Positions 9,417-16,596 of a DNA stretch of 32,659 nucleotides are shown piece after piece. Source of the stretch: an uncultured bacterium (lineage in GTDB: Bacteria > Verrucomicrobiota > Verrucomicrobiia > Verrucomicrobiales > V1-33); NCBI GenBank assembly GCA_903954065.1, contig CAJBME010000269.1:1-32659 (forward strand). The letters run 5' to 3'. The translations under genes were made by a program, and so were the position numbers. How positions within the stretch are numbered: the stretch's first letter is position 1; each line of letters opens with the position of its first letter. Under the pieces are notes generated by a model, which was not told where the DNA came from, searched no databases, and saw only the letters and a program-made list of their open reading frames with translations.

Positions 9417-10202
9417 TCAGTCCCCCAACAAGGTCGTCTCCCCTTCAAAACTCTTGGGGGCGACCACCGGAGGGGTGGTCGGTTCGTCGGTCCCGGCGCT
9501 CACCGGTGCGGCGACCTCCGGCGGAAGCAGCTGGGGCAAAATTTCCTGCCACCAAGCCTGCCGGTCCATTTCATCCTCCACCAAAACCTGCTCCTGATCG
9601 GCCGTCAGAAAATCAGCCACACTCGAGGCCACGGATTCCTCCCCCGTCGCCGACCGCGACGGCTGAAACGGAGAGCCGCCGTCACCACCAGTGGACGCCT
9701 CGCCCCCACCCGTCCGCATCCCCGGAAGCCACGACGAAGAACGCCGGGCTAGATAGTCAAAAACATGATCCTGCTGCGGACCAGTCAGGTCCAACAGCGC
9801 CACCAACCGCTCCAACTCATGGGTCGCTTCCAATTCGACCCGAGCCGCCTGCGCAGTCCATTCAGCCGTCTCAGCTTTCTCAGCCGCCTGCCCCGCCAGC
9901 GCCCCCGCCCCTGCCAGGATCCCTGCTTTTGCCTCATCGTCCGTCCAATCGGTCGACTTACTGCCCAGATCCGACCGCAGGGTGACCGCCTGTCCGTCGC
10001 GAGCCAACAGAGGCCTCGTCGACTCTCCAGCCGGTTCCAGATCAGTCCCCACCGGGCGCACGCGCACAACCGAAACAACCTCAGACCGAATGCCATTTCT
10101 TTCCCTTTCCACGACCTCACGCCATACCAAAGACCCGAGACCCACGAGGCCTAAAACCCCGACCCCAACGGCGGACATCCATACAAATGATCTCATGCTC
10201 AT
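9417..10202 (-). CDS. Membrane-anchored protein with two LTxxQ motifs, last gene of the ECF operon
   Basis: A 261-aa protein with an N-terminal membrane anchor (about 9-27) and an exported remainder. I recognise no named family. It contains LTGPQ (139-143) and LTADQ (199-203), the LTxxQ signature of the Spy/CpxP/CnrX group of periplasmic helical proteins, separated by a Gly/Ser-rich linker (163-190). Its start overlaps the upstream gene by 4 bases (ATGA). It is the fifth member of a translationally chained series that includes an ECF sigma factor, so a role in periplasmic sensing or signal control is inferred. The Pro/Val-rich tail is unstructured. Confidence 0.75.
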   Translation of the reverse strand: MSMRSFVWMSAVGVGVLGLVGLGSLVWREVVERERNGIRSEVVSVVRVRPVGTDLEPAGESTRPLLARDGQAVTLRSDLGSKSTDWTDDEAKAGILAGAGALAGQAAEKAETAEWTAQAARVELEATHELERLVALLDLTGPQQDHVFDYLARRSSSWLPGMRTGGGEASTGGDGGSPFQPSRSATGEESVASSVADFLTADQEQVLVEDEMDRQAWWQEILPQLLPPEVAAPVSAGTDEPTTPPVVAPKSFEGETTLLGD

Positions 10203-10654
10203 GGGCGTTCGTGCGGCTCCCCAGCCAATACCGCTTCGTTTTTAATCATTGCAGGAAATCTCGAAATTATCAAGTCTCTTAATTGCGCGCGACTTTTTTT
10301 CAACTGTTTGAGCTGCGCCGGCTGCCATTCGGCCATGCTGGTCATAGTGTCGTGAAGCTTCAGCAGGCGCAAATGCATTTGGAATAAGCCGCGTTCTTGG
10401 TCATCGAAGAGGGCCGTGCCCGTGGCGGCCAATTCGCTGGCTAGGCGTTCCTGTTGGGCGGGAGTCAGGGAAAGTTCGGCGGTCAACCGGCGGCGGGCCT
10501 CGAGCGCCCATTGTTCTGGACCTGCCTCCATCAGAGGGCGGCTGACGACCGCGGGACGGGGGGCGGTCAAACGGCCGACCCAAAGGCCCGATCCAAACAG
10601 GATGAGCACACTGAGCAGGAGCAGCGCAGAGTGACGAAGCAGCGGGCTTTTCAT
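10199..10654 (-). CDS. Spy/CnrX-like periplasmic sensor candidate
   Basis: A 151-aa protein with an N-terminal membrane anchor (about 9-27) and an all-helical periplasmic domain with LTPAQQ at 63-68, the signature of the Spy/CpxP/ZraP/CnrX superfamily. Possible metal or stress-sensing residues are M93-H94, H101, M104 and M107 on the second helix. In CnrX-type systems such a protein holds a small transmembrane anti-sigma factor and releases the sigma factor when metal binds. Length (CnrX is about 148 aa), topology and position beside a 102-aa one-TM protein and an ECF sigma factor fit that model. Metal specificity is unknown. Start and stop overlap both neighbours by 4 bases. Confidence 0.75.
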   Translation of the reverse strand: MKSPLLRHSALLLLSVLILFGSGLWVGRLTAPRPAVVSRPLMEAGPEQWALEARRRLTAELSLTPAQQERLASELAATGTALFDDQERGLFQMHLRLLKLHDTMTSMAEWQPAQLKQLKKSRAQLRDLIISRFPAMIKNEAVLAGEPHERP

Positions 10655-10959
10655 GATCCAGGCCAGAAGGTAGGATTCAGGGCGACGGGAGCGGGAGGAT
10701 GAAGCAAGATGCCAGCGGCGGCGGGCTCAGGCCGTCGCGGCAGCACGATGGCAAGCAGGCAAGCGGTGGCCAGCGCTCCCATGGCCGCGCGAAACGTCCA
10801 GCGGGACGCTGAACCAAGGAGCGACGGGCGAGACTGATCCTGCCAGCGAGCCACCAAGCCGGTGGCATATCCGAACGGGGCTTCCGGAGCGGCGGGGGTC
10901 GGGACCGCGCGGACGCGCGCGGTCAGATTTTCCCAAGTCAGTGGATTCCGGTCATTCAT
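10651..10959 (-). CDS. Small single-span membrane protein, candidate anti-sigma factor (CnrY-like)
   Basis: A 102-aa protein with about 55 N-terminal residues predicted cytoplasmic, one membrane span (about 56-74) and a short Pro/Ala-rich exported tail. No conserved domain is recognised. The gene starts inside the sigma factor stop codon (ATGA) and ends inside the start of the LTxxQ protein. By position and topology it is the likeliest anti-sigma factor, as CnrY (about 95 aa) is in cnrYXH. It lacks a zinc-binding ZAS motif (no His/Cys cluster). This is inference from context. Confidence 0.7.
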   Translation of the reverse strand: MNDRNPLTWENLTARVRAVPTPAAPEAPFGYATGLVARWQDQSRPSLLGSASRWTFRAAMGALATACLLAIVLPRRPEPAAAGILLHPPAPVALNPTFWPGS

Positions 10960-11618
10960 GGGATCTCTCCTTCGAGTCGTTTGAGCTGAGTGTTGAGTTT
11001 ACGACGTGCCCGCATGGCCGTCACCTTGATTTTGCTCTCTCCCCATCCGGTCAGGAGACACGCCTCGCGCACGGATTTTTGTTCTAGGTCCATCAGTTGC
11101 AGAATGATGCGTTCGTGCGGCTTCAATGTCTCCAACAATTTCTGCACGAGAGCGATCCCGTCGCGGCCGGGACCGGGATCGATGGCACGGTCAGCGGCTA
11201 TGACGGCGCCCAGCTCATCGAGGTCAGCTGTCGAGAGATCGGAAAATCGGAGTTCAGGGCGCGCCCGCTGCCGGCGCAACTGATCGTGACACGTATGCAG
11301 CGCGATGCGGGCCACCCAGTGAGGAAACGGCTGCTCGGCGCGGTAACTGGCGAGTTTTGCAAACATCTTCATGAAGACCTCCTGCAAAAGATCGCGGGGG
11401 TCAGCCCCCCGGGGAAGATGATTTTGAATGATACTAAAAAGCTGCGGGTAAAGCAATTCCACCAGTCGCTGAGCCGCCCCCCGCTCGCCGTCCCGAGCCC
11501 GCTGCAGCAGTGGATCCCAGTCGATACCCGCCGCTCCCTCGTCTGGCCGGCCCGGTGCGGACGGGTCCGGGGCCGCAGCCTCCCGAGGCGATGAGCAGTC
11601 CATGCTTTCACGGGTCAT
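10956..11618 (-). CDS. ECF-family RNA polymerase sigma factor
   Basis: A 220-aa sigma factor. Region 2 spans about 33-118, with DLLQEVFMKMFAKLASYR (76-93) and FPHWVARIALHTCHDQLRR (98-116). Region 4 spans about 158-215, with LKPHERIILQLMDLEQ (165-180) and a helix-turn-helix ending GESKIKVTAMRARRKL. The start at ATG 11618 is chosen because it overlaps the upstream stop by ATGA, like the next three gene junctions. A longer frame to 11795 would lie wholly inside the upstream gene. It is followed directly by three membrane-anchored proteins that probably control it. It is expected to direct transcription of its own operon and perhaps of the divergent copper genes. Confidence 0.9.
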   Translation of the reverse strand: MTRESMDCSSPREAAAPDPSAPGRPDEGAAGIDWDPLLQRARDGERGAAQRLVELLYPQLFSIIQNHLPRGADPRDLLQEVFMKMFAKLASYRAEQPFPHWVARIALHTCHDQLRRQRARPELRFSDLSTADLDELGAVIAADRAIDPGPGRDGIALVQKLLETLKPHERIILQLMDLEQKSVREACLLTGWGESKIKVTAMRARRKLNTQLKRLEGEIP

Positions 11619-12676
11619 GGAAAGGTGCGCTGCAGCCGGTACCACCGGGCCGAAGGTAACAATCGCGTCGGATCGACAAAGGCCATGCCCCCGGTCACCC
11701 CAGCCATCGGCCCGGAACCGGCCAAATCCGTGCGCCACGTCCGTCCATCCGCCGAATACGCCACCTGATACCGATAGCCCGCCTCCCCGATCCACGTCAA
11801 CTGCGGAGCATTTTGCGCCGTCCGCCCGATCGCCAACTGATCGCTCAGCCCTTCGGTCGCAATCAAATAATCATCAAAAAGCAGGTAGTTGTCGCCCGGA
11901 TGAATGTTGCCGGTCGCCGCCTGCACGTTCGAGACGCGCATCAATGCCACCACCGAACCTAACGTCGCCGCCGAAGGTCCGCTGTAAAACGGCAGGTTAT
12001 CAATGATCGGAATGCCGCCCAGCGATACCGTCCAGCGATTCGTCCTAAAATTGATTCGATACGCCAGAGCCTCAAGCGTTTCCGGCAGGAAACTATAGCC
12101 GGTATGCTGATACTCAAACGCCGATCCCGTCCAGACCAGCCGGAAAATCAAACGCTGCGGCTGGCCCGTCACCGTATTCAACGTGGCATTGTCAAACTGC
12201 ACCCCGCCCAATAGCTGATTGTTCGTATTATAAACAAGAAACTCAAAGGTATCCCGTCGAAACCCGCCCGCCGCCGTGGAATCTTTGATCCCAAAAACAA
12301 CGCCGAAACCCATCACTTCTTCGCCCAGCCCAACCGGATCAACAACCACCGGCCGCCGCACAAAAACCGATCGGCTCGTGCTCGGCACCACCGCCGCCAA
12401 CCCACCCAAGGCCGCCGCCTGACCAATGCCCGCTACCCCATGCTGGTTCTCCGCCAAGACCGCATGCAATCCAAGCCCCGCATGCGACCCGGTCCAGCCG
12501 TCCGTCCCCACCAACGCATCGTTACCAGTCGAAAAAGAAGTAAACCCAGTGGCATAATGCTCGGTGGCCGCCGCCACCCCCGCCCAAAACCCAGCCCAGA
12601 CGACCGCCCAGCCCAACGCCGCCGCAAAGCGCCTCACTCCAATCAAGAGGTGGTCAAAATGCACGGCTCCACTCAT
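11615..12676 (-). CDS. Secreted protein of unknown function with a C-terminal W/Y-rich module
   Basis: A 353-aa protein with an N-terminal signal peptide (about 1-37, hydrophobic core AALGWAVVWAGFWAGVAAA). The middle part is beta-rich with many Asn, Gly, Thr and Ser residues and no family I recognise. The last 60 residues (TWIGEAGYRYQVAYSADGRT...WYRLQR) resemble a segment of the sulfatase at 1262-3769. The stop codon overlaps the sigma factor start (ATGA), so it is probably cotranslated with the sigma gene. That is unusual for a secreted structural protein. It may be a target, a sensor or simply a passenger of the operon. Confidence 0.8.
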   Translation of the reverse strand: MSGAVHFDHLLIGVRRFAAALGWAVVWAGFWAGVAAATEHYATGFTSFSTGNDALVGTDGWTGSHAGLGLHAVLAENQHGVAGIGQAAALGGLAAVVPSTSRSVFVRRPVVVDPVGLGEEVMGFGVVFGIKDSTAAGGFRRDTFEFLVYNTNNQLLGGVQFDNATLNTVTGQPQRLIFRLVWTGSAFEYQHTGYSFLPETLEALAYRINFRTNRWTVSLGGIPIIDNLPFYSGPSAATLGSVVALMRVSNVQAATGNIHPGDNYLLFDDYLIATEGLSDQLAIGRTAQNAPQLTWIGEAGYRYQVAYSADGRTWRTDLAGSGPMAGVTGGMAFVDPTRLLPSARWYRLQRTFP

Positions 12677-12788
12677 TCAGTAAGAATCGCGGCGGGACCG
12701 ATCATGACAAGGAACATATTCGCCAGAAAGCCGGACCCACGCACTCGCAGGCCCGGCATCCACTGGCTCGTCAAAAAGTGTCGTCCGC

Positions 12789-13643
12789 CTAGCGGCCACC
12801 CGGCCGCCCTGGGCCTTTCGGCCCTTCAGGCCCTTCTGGCCCTTCTGGTCCTTCTGGCCCTTCTGGCCCTTCGGGTCCTTCGGGTCCTTCTGGCCCTTCC
12901 CCACCGCGCGGGTCATGACCACGGCCCGGGGGCAAGATTTCAGGATGAGCGAGGACAAACGCTTTCCATTCGTCGTAGCTCACCATGCCGTTCTTACTGG
13001 TGTCCAAGGTGGTGATGATGCCGGCCAGTTCGACGAACGAGAGCCATCCATTCTTGTCCGTATCAAAAGTGGCCAAGATCGGTTCCACCCGGAGGCGTTC
13101 GCCACCGAAAATCTGCAATTTAGGCAAGGGGGGGATGATCGGTGGCAGCGGCTTCAAAGCCGCATTAAATTCCGCCAGACTAATTTTCCCATCTTTGTCA
13201 TCATCAAGATGTTCCACCATGCGGGTGATGCGCTCCGCATTGATGGCCGGAATGGCTCCCAGCTCAGCCACCGTCAACAATCCATCTTTGTCGGCATCCA
13301 GTTCAGCAAAACGCTTGCTCCGGATGTCTCCCACTTTCTGAGCCACCGCGGCCCGGGCCGCTTCTTTCTCTTCCTCGGAAAGTTTGCCGTCCTCGTTCGT
13401 GTCCCATGGGTTTTTCCGATCCGGGCGCTTGAGCGGACCGGCTTCGCGCACCGCCTGCTCAAAGGCCTGACGCTCCTCAACGGAAAGCTTGCCGTCGTTA
13501 TCGAGATCATACGGCTTCAAGAACTCGGGCAGCTCACCCGTGCCAAAAGCCTGACGCGGCGGCTTCGCCTCCTGCCCGTGAACGGTCGCCGCCATCGCGG
13601 TCGCCAACAGGGCCGTGATATAAATGGATCGGTGAAGTTTCAT
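12789..13643 (-). CDS. Secreted six-EF-hand calcium-binding protein with a collagen-like tail
   Basis: A 284-aa protein with a signal peptide (about 1-23). Six EF-hand loops are visible: 46-57, 81-92, 116-127, 147-158, 194-205 and 214-225, all starting with Asp and ending with Glu, with D/N-x-D/N-G cores. The tail (250-276) is eight Gly-Pro-Glu triplets plus Gly-Pro-Lys. It should bind calcium in the periplasm or outside the cell, with a stiff acidic extension. It is first in the minus-strand block. A 112-base gap separates it from the next gene, so cotranscription with the ECF operon is likely but not certain. No Shine-Dalgarno is seen. Confidence 0.87.
   Translation of the reverse strand: MKLHRSIYITALLATAMAATVHGQEAKPPRQAFGTGELPEFLKPYDLDNDGKLSVEERQAFEQAVREAGPLKRPDRKNPWDTNEDGKLSEEEKEAARAAVAQKVGDIRSKRFAELDADKDGLLTVAELGAIPAINAERITRMVEHLDDDKDGKISLAEFNAALKPLPPIIPPLPKLQIFGGERLRVEPILATFDTDKNGWLSFVELAGIITTLDTSKNGMVSYDEWKAFVLAHPEILPPGRGHDPRGGEGPEGPEGPEGPEGPEGPEGPEGPEGPKGPGRPGGR
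12816..12896 (-). repeat. Nine-base tandem repeat coding Gly-Pro-Glu triplets
   Basis: Nine consecutive 9-base units with synonymous third-base differences encode eight GPE triplets and one GPK. The unit number may vary between strains by slippage, changing the tail length. Confidence 0.85.
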
Positions 13644-13988
13644 GTCAATGTGCGGTGGTTGGGTGTGGGGGTGCTCCGGGTGTGTGCTCCGGAGAGATGC
13701 GACGTGCAGTTAGTGTGTGTGTGTGTGCAGACAGTGGGCTGAAATGAAAACCGGCGGGAGGATCCGGTCATCACTCTCAAAGACGTACCAACCGAGGGTC
13801 CCGTTACAATTATTTCTCAAAATCTTTTCTTCAGTACACCGTGGTTTTTCCGACTTATCCCCCTTTCACTAAATTATTAATAAATACGAAATAAACCAAA
13901 AACATTGATTTTATATAAAATATGATTTAAGGCCCGCCGTCGCACCCCTGTCTAATCGTACACTTTTTGGCTATTTATCGATTTTGTT
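13644..13988. promoter_or_regulatory. Divergent intergenic region between the EF-hand/ECF operon and the copper oxidase operon
   Basis: A 345-base region with two characters. The left part (13650-13740) is GC-rich with a direct repeat of GTGCTCCGG at 13671-13679 and 13682-13690, a CTCCGGAG palindrome (13685-13692) and seven GT dinucleotides (13711-13724). The right part (13800-13930) is strongly AT-rich, with a TATGAT hexamer at 13921-13926. Both divergent promoters and any operator should lie here. No gene is seen. Confidence 0.5.
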
Positions 13989-15689
13989 ATGAAAAATTTG
14001 AATCACGGATCGCCCAAAAAGCGGGTTTCCCCTCACAGGAAGTTCACTCGGCGGGAGTTGGTGAAATGGGGCATTGTGGGCGGAGGAACCGCGATGTTTG
14101 GTTTGCGTCCGGCGTGGGTGCGGGCGTCGCGCAGCGGGAGTTTGTCGAGGGCCCCGGTCACGACTCCTTTTTTGATGGAGCTTCTGCCTGGACGCGGTCT
14201 CGCGCCCGTGTCCCAGCCAGTGACGCCCTTTCCGACCATGGAGGATCCGGGCGACTGCATCAATGAGGATCACAGTCAGGCCTTCCACGTGAGCGGGCCG
14301 CGCGAGGTACCGCCCAACACTGAGTTTCACCTCATTCAGGTCGCTCCCGTGAGTCATCTCTTTCATCCCGCTCTGCCCGCCAATGTGCTCTGGGGTTACG
14401 GTGGGCAGGTGCCGGGACCGACGTTTGTGGCCCGCAGCGGAACGCCACAACTGATTCGCTTCGTCAACCAACTGCCGGAAGACGATGCCGTGGGCATTGG
14501 CGTGCCGACGCTCGCCGTTCACCGACATGGCGGCCATCAGGCGCCCCAAGATGACGGCTATCCGCTGGATACGTTTTGTCCCGGCCAGTCGCGGGACTAT
14601 TATTACCCCAACTCCCCTGCCGCCGGTCTGTTGCAAAACGAGCACTCGACCACTTGGTATCACGACCATGCCATCGACGTCACCTCGCAGAACGTCTACC
14701 GGGGGCTGTCCGGTTGCTATCTCAACTTTAACCCGCTCGATACCGGCTCGGAACTTGATCCCGCTCCAGCCTTGGGTCTGCCCAGCGGAGAGTTTGATGT
14801 CCCGCTTGTCCTGCAGGACAGATTGTTCGACGCCAATGGTTTTCTTTATTACGACAGCTTCGACCACAACGGCTTCCTAGGGAACAAATTTCTCGTCAAC
14901 GGACTGATCCAGCCCTTTCTGCGAGTGGCCCGGCGCAAGTACCGCTTCCGGATCCTGAACGGCTCCAACGCCCGTTTTTACAATCTGGTCCTCAGCAACG
15001 GACGGCCTTTTACCGTGATTGGCACCGACTCCAATCTCTTAGAGCGGCCGATCGCCGTCTCCAGCTTCCCCATCGGCCCCGGCGAGCGCGTCGAGGTGAT
15101 CGTCGATTTCCGCGGAACCACCCTGGGTCAGAAAATTCAGCTGGTGAACCGCCTCGAGCAGACGGACGGCCGCAAGCCAGGCGATCTGGTGTCGCCCGGG
15201 GTCCCGCTCATGGAGTTTCAAGTCAACCGCGATGCCCCAGACTTCAGCCGAGTCCCCGACGTACTCCTGCCCATCACGGAAGGCCCCCGCGAGCTTCTCC
15301 ACCAGGTAAAGATTCAGCGGACGTTCAAGTTTGGGCGTTCCAACGGGGCCTGGGTCATCAATGGGGAACTTTTTGATGAAAACCGCATTCAGGCTGATCC
15401 CCGGCGGGGCACATCTGAAATCTGGCACTTTGAGTCAGGCGGTGGCTGGACCCACCCCGTGCACCTTCATAACTTCGAGATGTTCATCCTCGGCCGCGAC
15501 GGCGCTCGTCCACCCTTGCTCGAGCGCGGACGCAAAGACATCATCAATGTCGGCGGGCCCTACCCCAACGCGAGCGTACTCATCAAATTCGACTACGACT
15601 TCAGCGAGCAACCCGGCCGCTACGCGTTTCACTGCCACACCACCGAGCATGAAGACATGCGCATGATGGGCCAGTTCGAGGTACTCTGA
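13989..15689 (+). CDS. Tat-exported multicopper oxidase (CotA/laccase type)
   Basis: A 566-aa periplasmic enzyme that oxidises phenols, bilins or metal ions while reducing oxygen to water. A Tat signal is present (TRREL near 20-24 plus a hydrophobic stretch). Copper motifs are complete: H178-x-H180 in VHRHGGH, WYHDHA with H225 and H227, HPVHLHNF near residue 470, and HCHTTEHEDMRMM (548-560) with Cys549, His554 and an axial Met559. The spacing matches CotA-like oxidases. No Met-rich insert such as in CueO is evident. Its stop overlaps the Sco-like gene by one base (TGATG), so the two are coupled. The ATG has no Shine-Dalgarno. Confidence 0.92.
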   Translation: MKNLNHGSPKKRVSPHRKFTRRELVKWGIVGGGTAMFGLRPAWVRASRSGSLSRAPVTTPFLMELLPGRGLAPVSQPVTPFPTMEDPGDCINEDHSQAFHVSGPREVPPNTEFHLIQVAPVSHLFHPALPANVLWGYGGQVPGPTFVARSGTPQLIRFVNQLPEDDAVGIGVPTLAVHRHGGHQAPQDDGYPLDTFCPGQSRDYYYPNSPAAGLLQNEHSTTWYHDHAIDVTSQNVYRGLSGCYLNFNPLDTGSELDPAPALGLPSGEFDVPLVLQDRLFDANGFLYYDSFDHNGFLGNKFLVNGLIQPFLRVARRKYRFRILNGSNARFYNLVLSNGRPFTVIGTDSNLLERPIAVSSFPIGPGERVEVIVDFRGTTLGQKIQLVNRLEQTDGRKPGDLVSPGVPLMEFQVNRDAPDFSRVPDVLLPITEGPRELLHQVKIQRTFKFGRSNGAWVINGELFDENRIQADPRRGTSEIWHFESGGGWTHPVHLHNFEMFILGRDGARPPLLERGRKDIINVGGPYPNASVLIKFDYDFSEQPGRYAFHCHTTEHEDMRMMGQFEVL

Positions 15690-16447
15690 TGAAATCCCCT
15701 CTCACATGGGCCCGTCTGACCAGCCTTCTCGGGCTCGGAATGTCATCATGCCCCACCGCAGCCACGCCGGTCACCGCGGCCACGCCCGAAACACTCGCCA
15801 ACGCTCCCCGTCACCCCGACCGCGCCGCCACCATCCGGGAGCAACATCTCCCCAATATCCCCCTCACCACCCAAGACGGACGCAAAGTCCACTTCTACGA
15901 CGACCTTGTGAAGGGACGGGTCGTTACTATTAATTTCATGTACACCAAGTGTAGCGGCGTCTGCGTGCCGTCCACCGCGAACCTCGCCAAAGTGCAAAAA
16001 TCCCTCGGCGACCGCATGGGGCGGGACGTCACATTTCTTTCGTTCTCTCTCGATGCCGAAGAAGATACTCCCGAGACACTCAATGAGTTTGCCCGAGATA
16101 ACGATGTGGGACCAGGATGGTTTTTTCTCACCGGCCAGAAAGCCGACATCGAACTGCTACGTCGCAAGCTCGGCGCCTACGAACTAGACCCAGCCGTCGA
16201 CGCCGACCGCTCACAACACACCGGCGTCGTCATCCTCGGAAATGAACCCAAGGGCCGCTGGCAAGCCATCTCCGCCCTCTCTCATCCAGTCAGAATCCGA
16301 CAAGCCATCGAGCGCACCCTGCTGCCACCGAGCCAGTGGCGGGTCGGCCGAGAAGCCATAGCCGAGGTTCCCTTCGAAAAAAGCCCAGCCAGTCAAAAGC
16401 TGGTCGAGCCGGTCGACCTCTCCCGCCTGCCACCGCTGGATCCCTGA
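15689..16447 (+). CDS. Sco1/SenC-family copper chaperone
   Basis: A 252-aa thioredoxin-fold protein with the copper site C88-x3-C92 (KCSGVC) and the conserved H177 (SQHTGVV). The N-terminal segment is a signal sequence. Cys21 in GMSSC might be lipidated, though the lipobox is imperfect. Sco proteins deliver copper to, or reduce, a CuA centre. Here no cytochrome oxidase gene is present and the gene is fused by a one-base overlap to a multicopper oxidase, suggesting that oxidase as client. The last 50 residues are an unusual Pro-rich extension beyond the fold. Confidence 0.9.
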   Translation: MKSPLTWARLTSLLGLGMSSCPTAATPVTAATPETLANAPRHPDRAATIREQHLPNIPLTTQDGRKVHFYDDLVKGRVVTINFMYTKCSGVCVPSTANLAKVQKSLGDRMGRDVTFLSFSLDAEEDTPETLNEFARDNDVGPGWFFLTGQKADIELLRRKLGAYELDPAVDADRSQHTGVVILGNEPKGRWQAISALSHPVRIRQAIERTLLPPSQWRVGREAIAEVPFEKSPASQKLVEPVDLSRLPPLDP

Positions 16448-16582
16448 TAAGTCAGAAGCGGGTACCGAAATGGCTCAATCCGCCTCCACCGTCGCTTCAT
16501 TCGCCACCAGGCTTCGGACATTTTCGCCGAACCGAGAAGGCGTTTTTACACGCACCTTACAGACGGCGCGCGTGATCTCCGC

Positions 16583-16588
16583 TAGAAT
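16583..16588 (+). promoter_or_regulatory. Candidate -10 box 8 bases before the DUF4139 gene
   Basis: TAGAAT lies eight bases upstream of ATG 16597 with no Shine-Dalgarno between. No good -35 at standard spacing is seen. If real, the mRNA would be leaderless, as also suggested for the genes at 3769, 21427 and 30964. Confidence 0.35.
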
Positions 16589-16596
16589 GCAGGCTT

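Noticed and set aside
11619..11795. N-terminal extension of the sigma factor
   Set aside because: It lies inside the upstream gene, and the ATGA overlap start matches the pattern of the next three junctions.
12816..12896. Possible CRISPR-like array
   Set aside because: The units are 9 bases, contiguous and in frame with Gly-Pro-Glu codons; there are no spacers.
12677..12958. 93-aa Lys/Gly-rich minus-strand frame
   Set aside because: It is a shadow of the Gly-Pro-Glu coding repeat in a shifted frame.
13989..14867. Long minus-strand frames opposite the multicopper oxidase
   Set aside because: The plus-strand protein has all copper motifs in order; the antisense frames are by-products of high GC.
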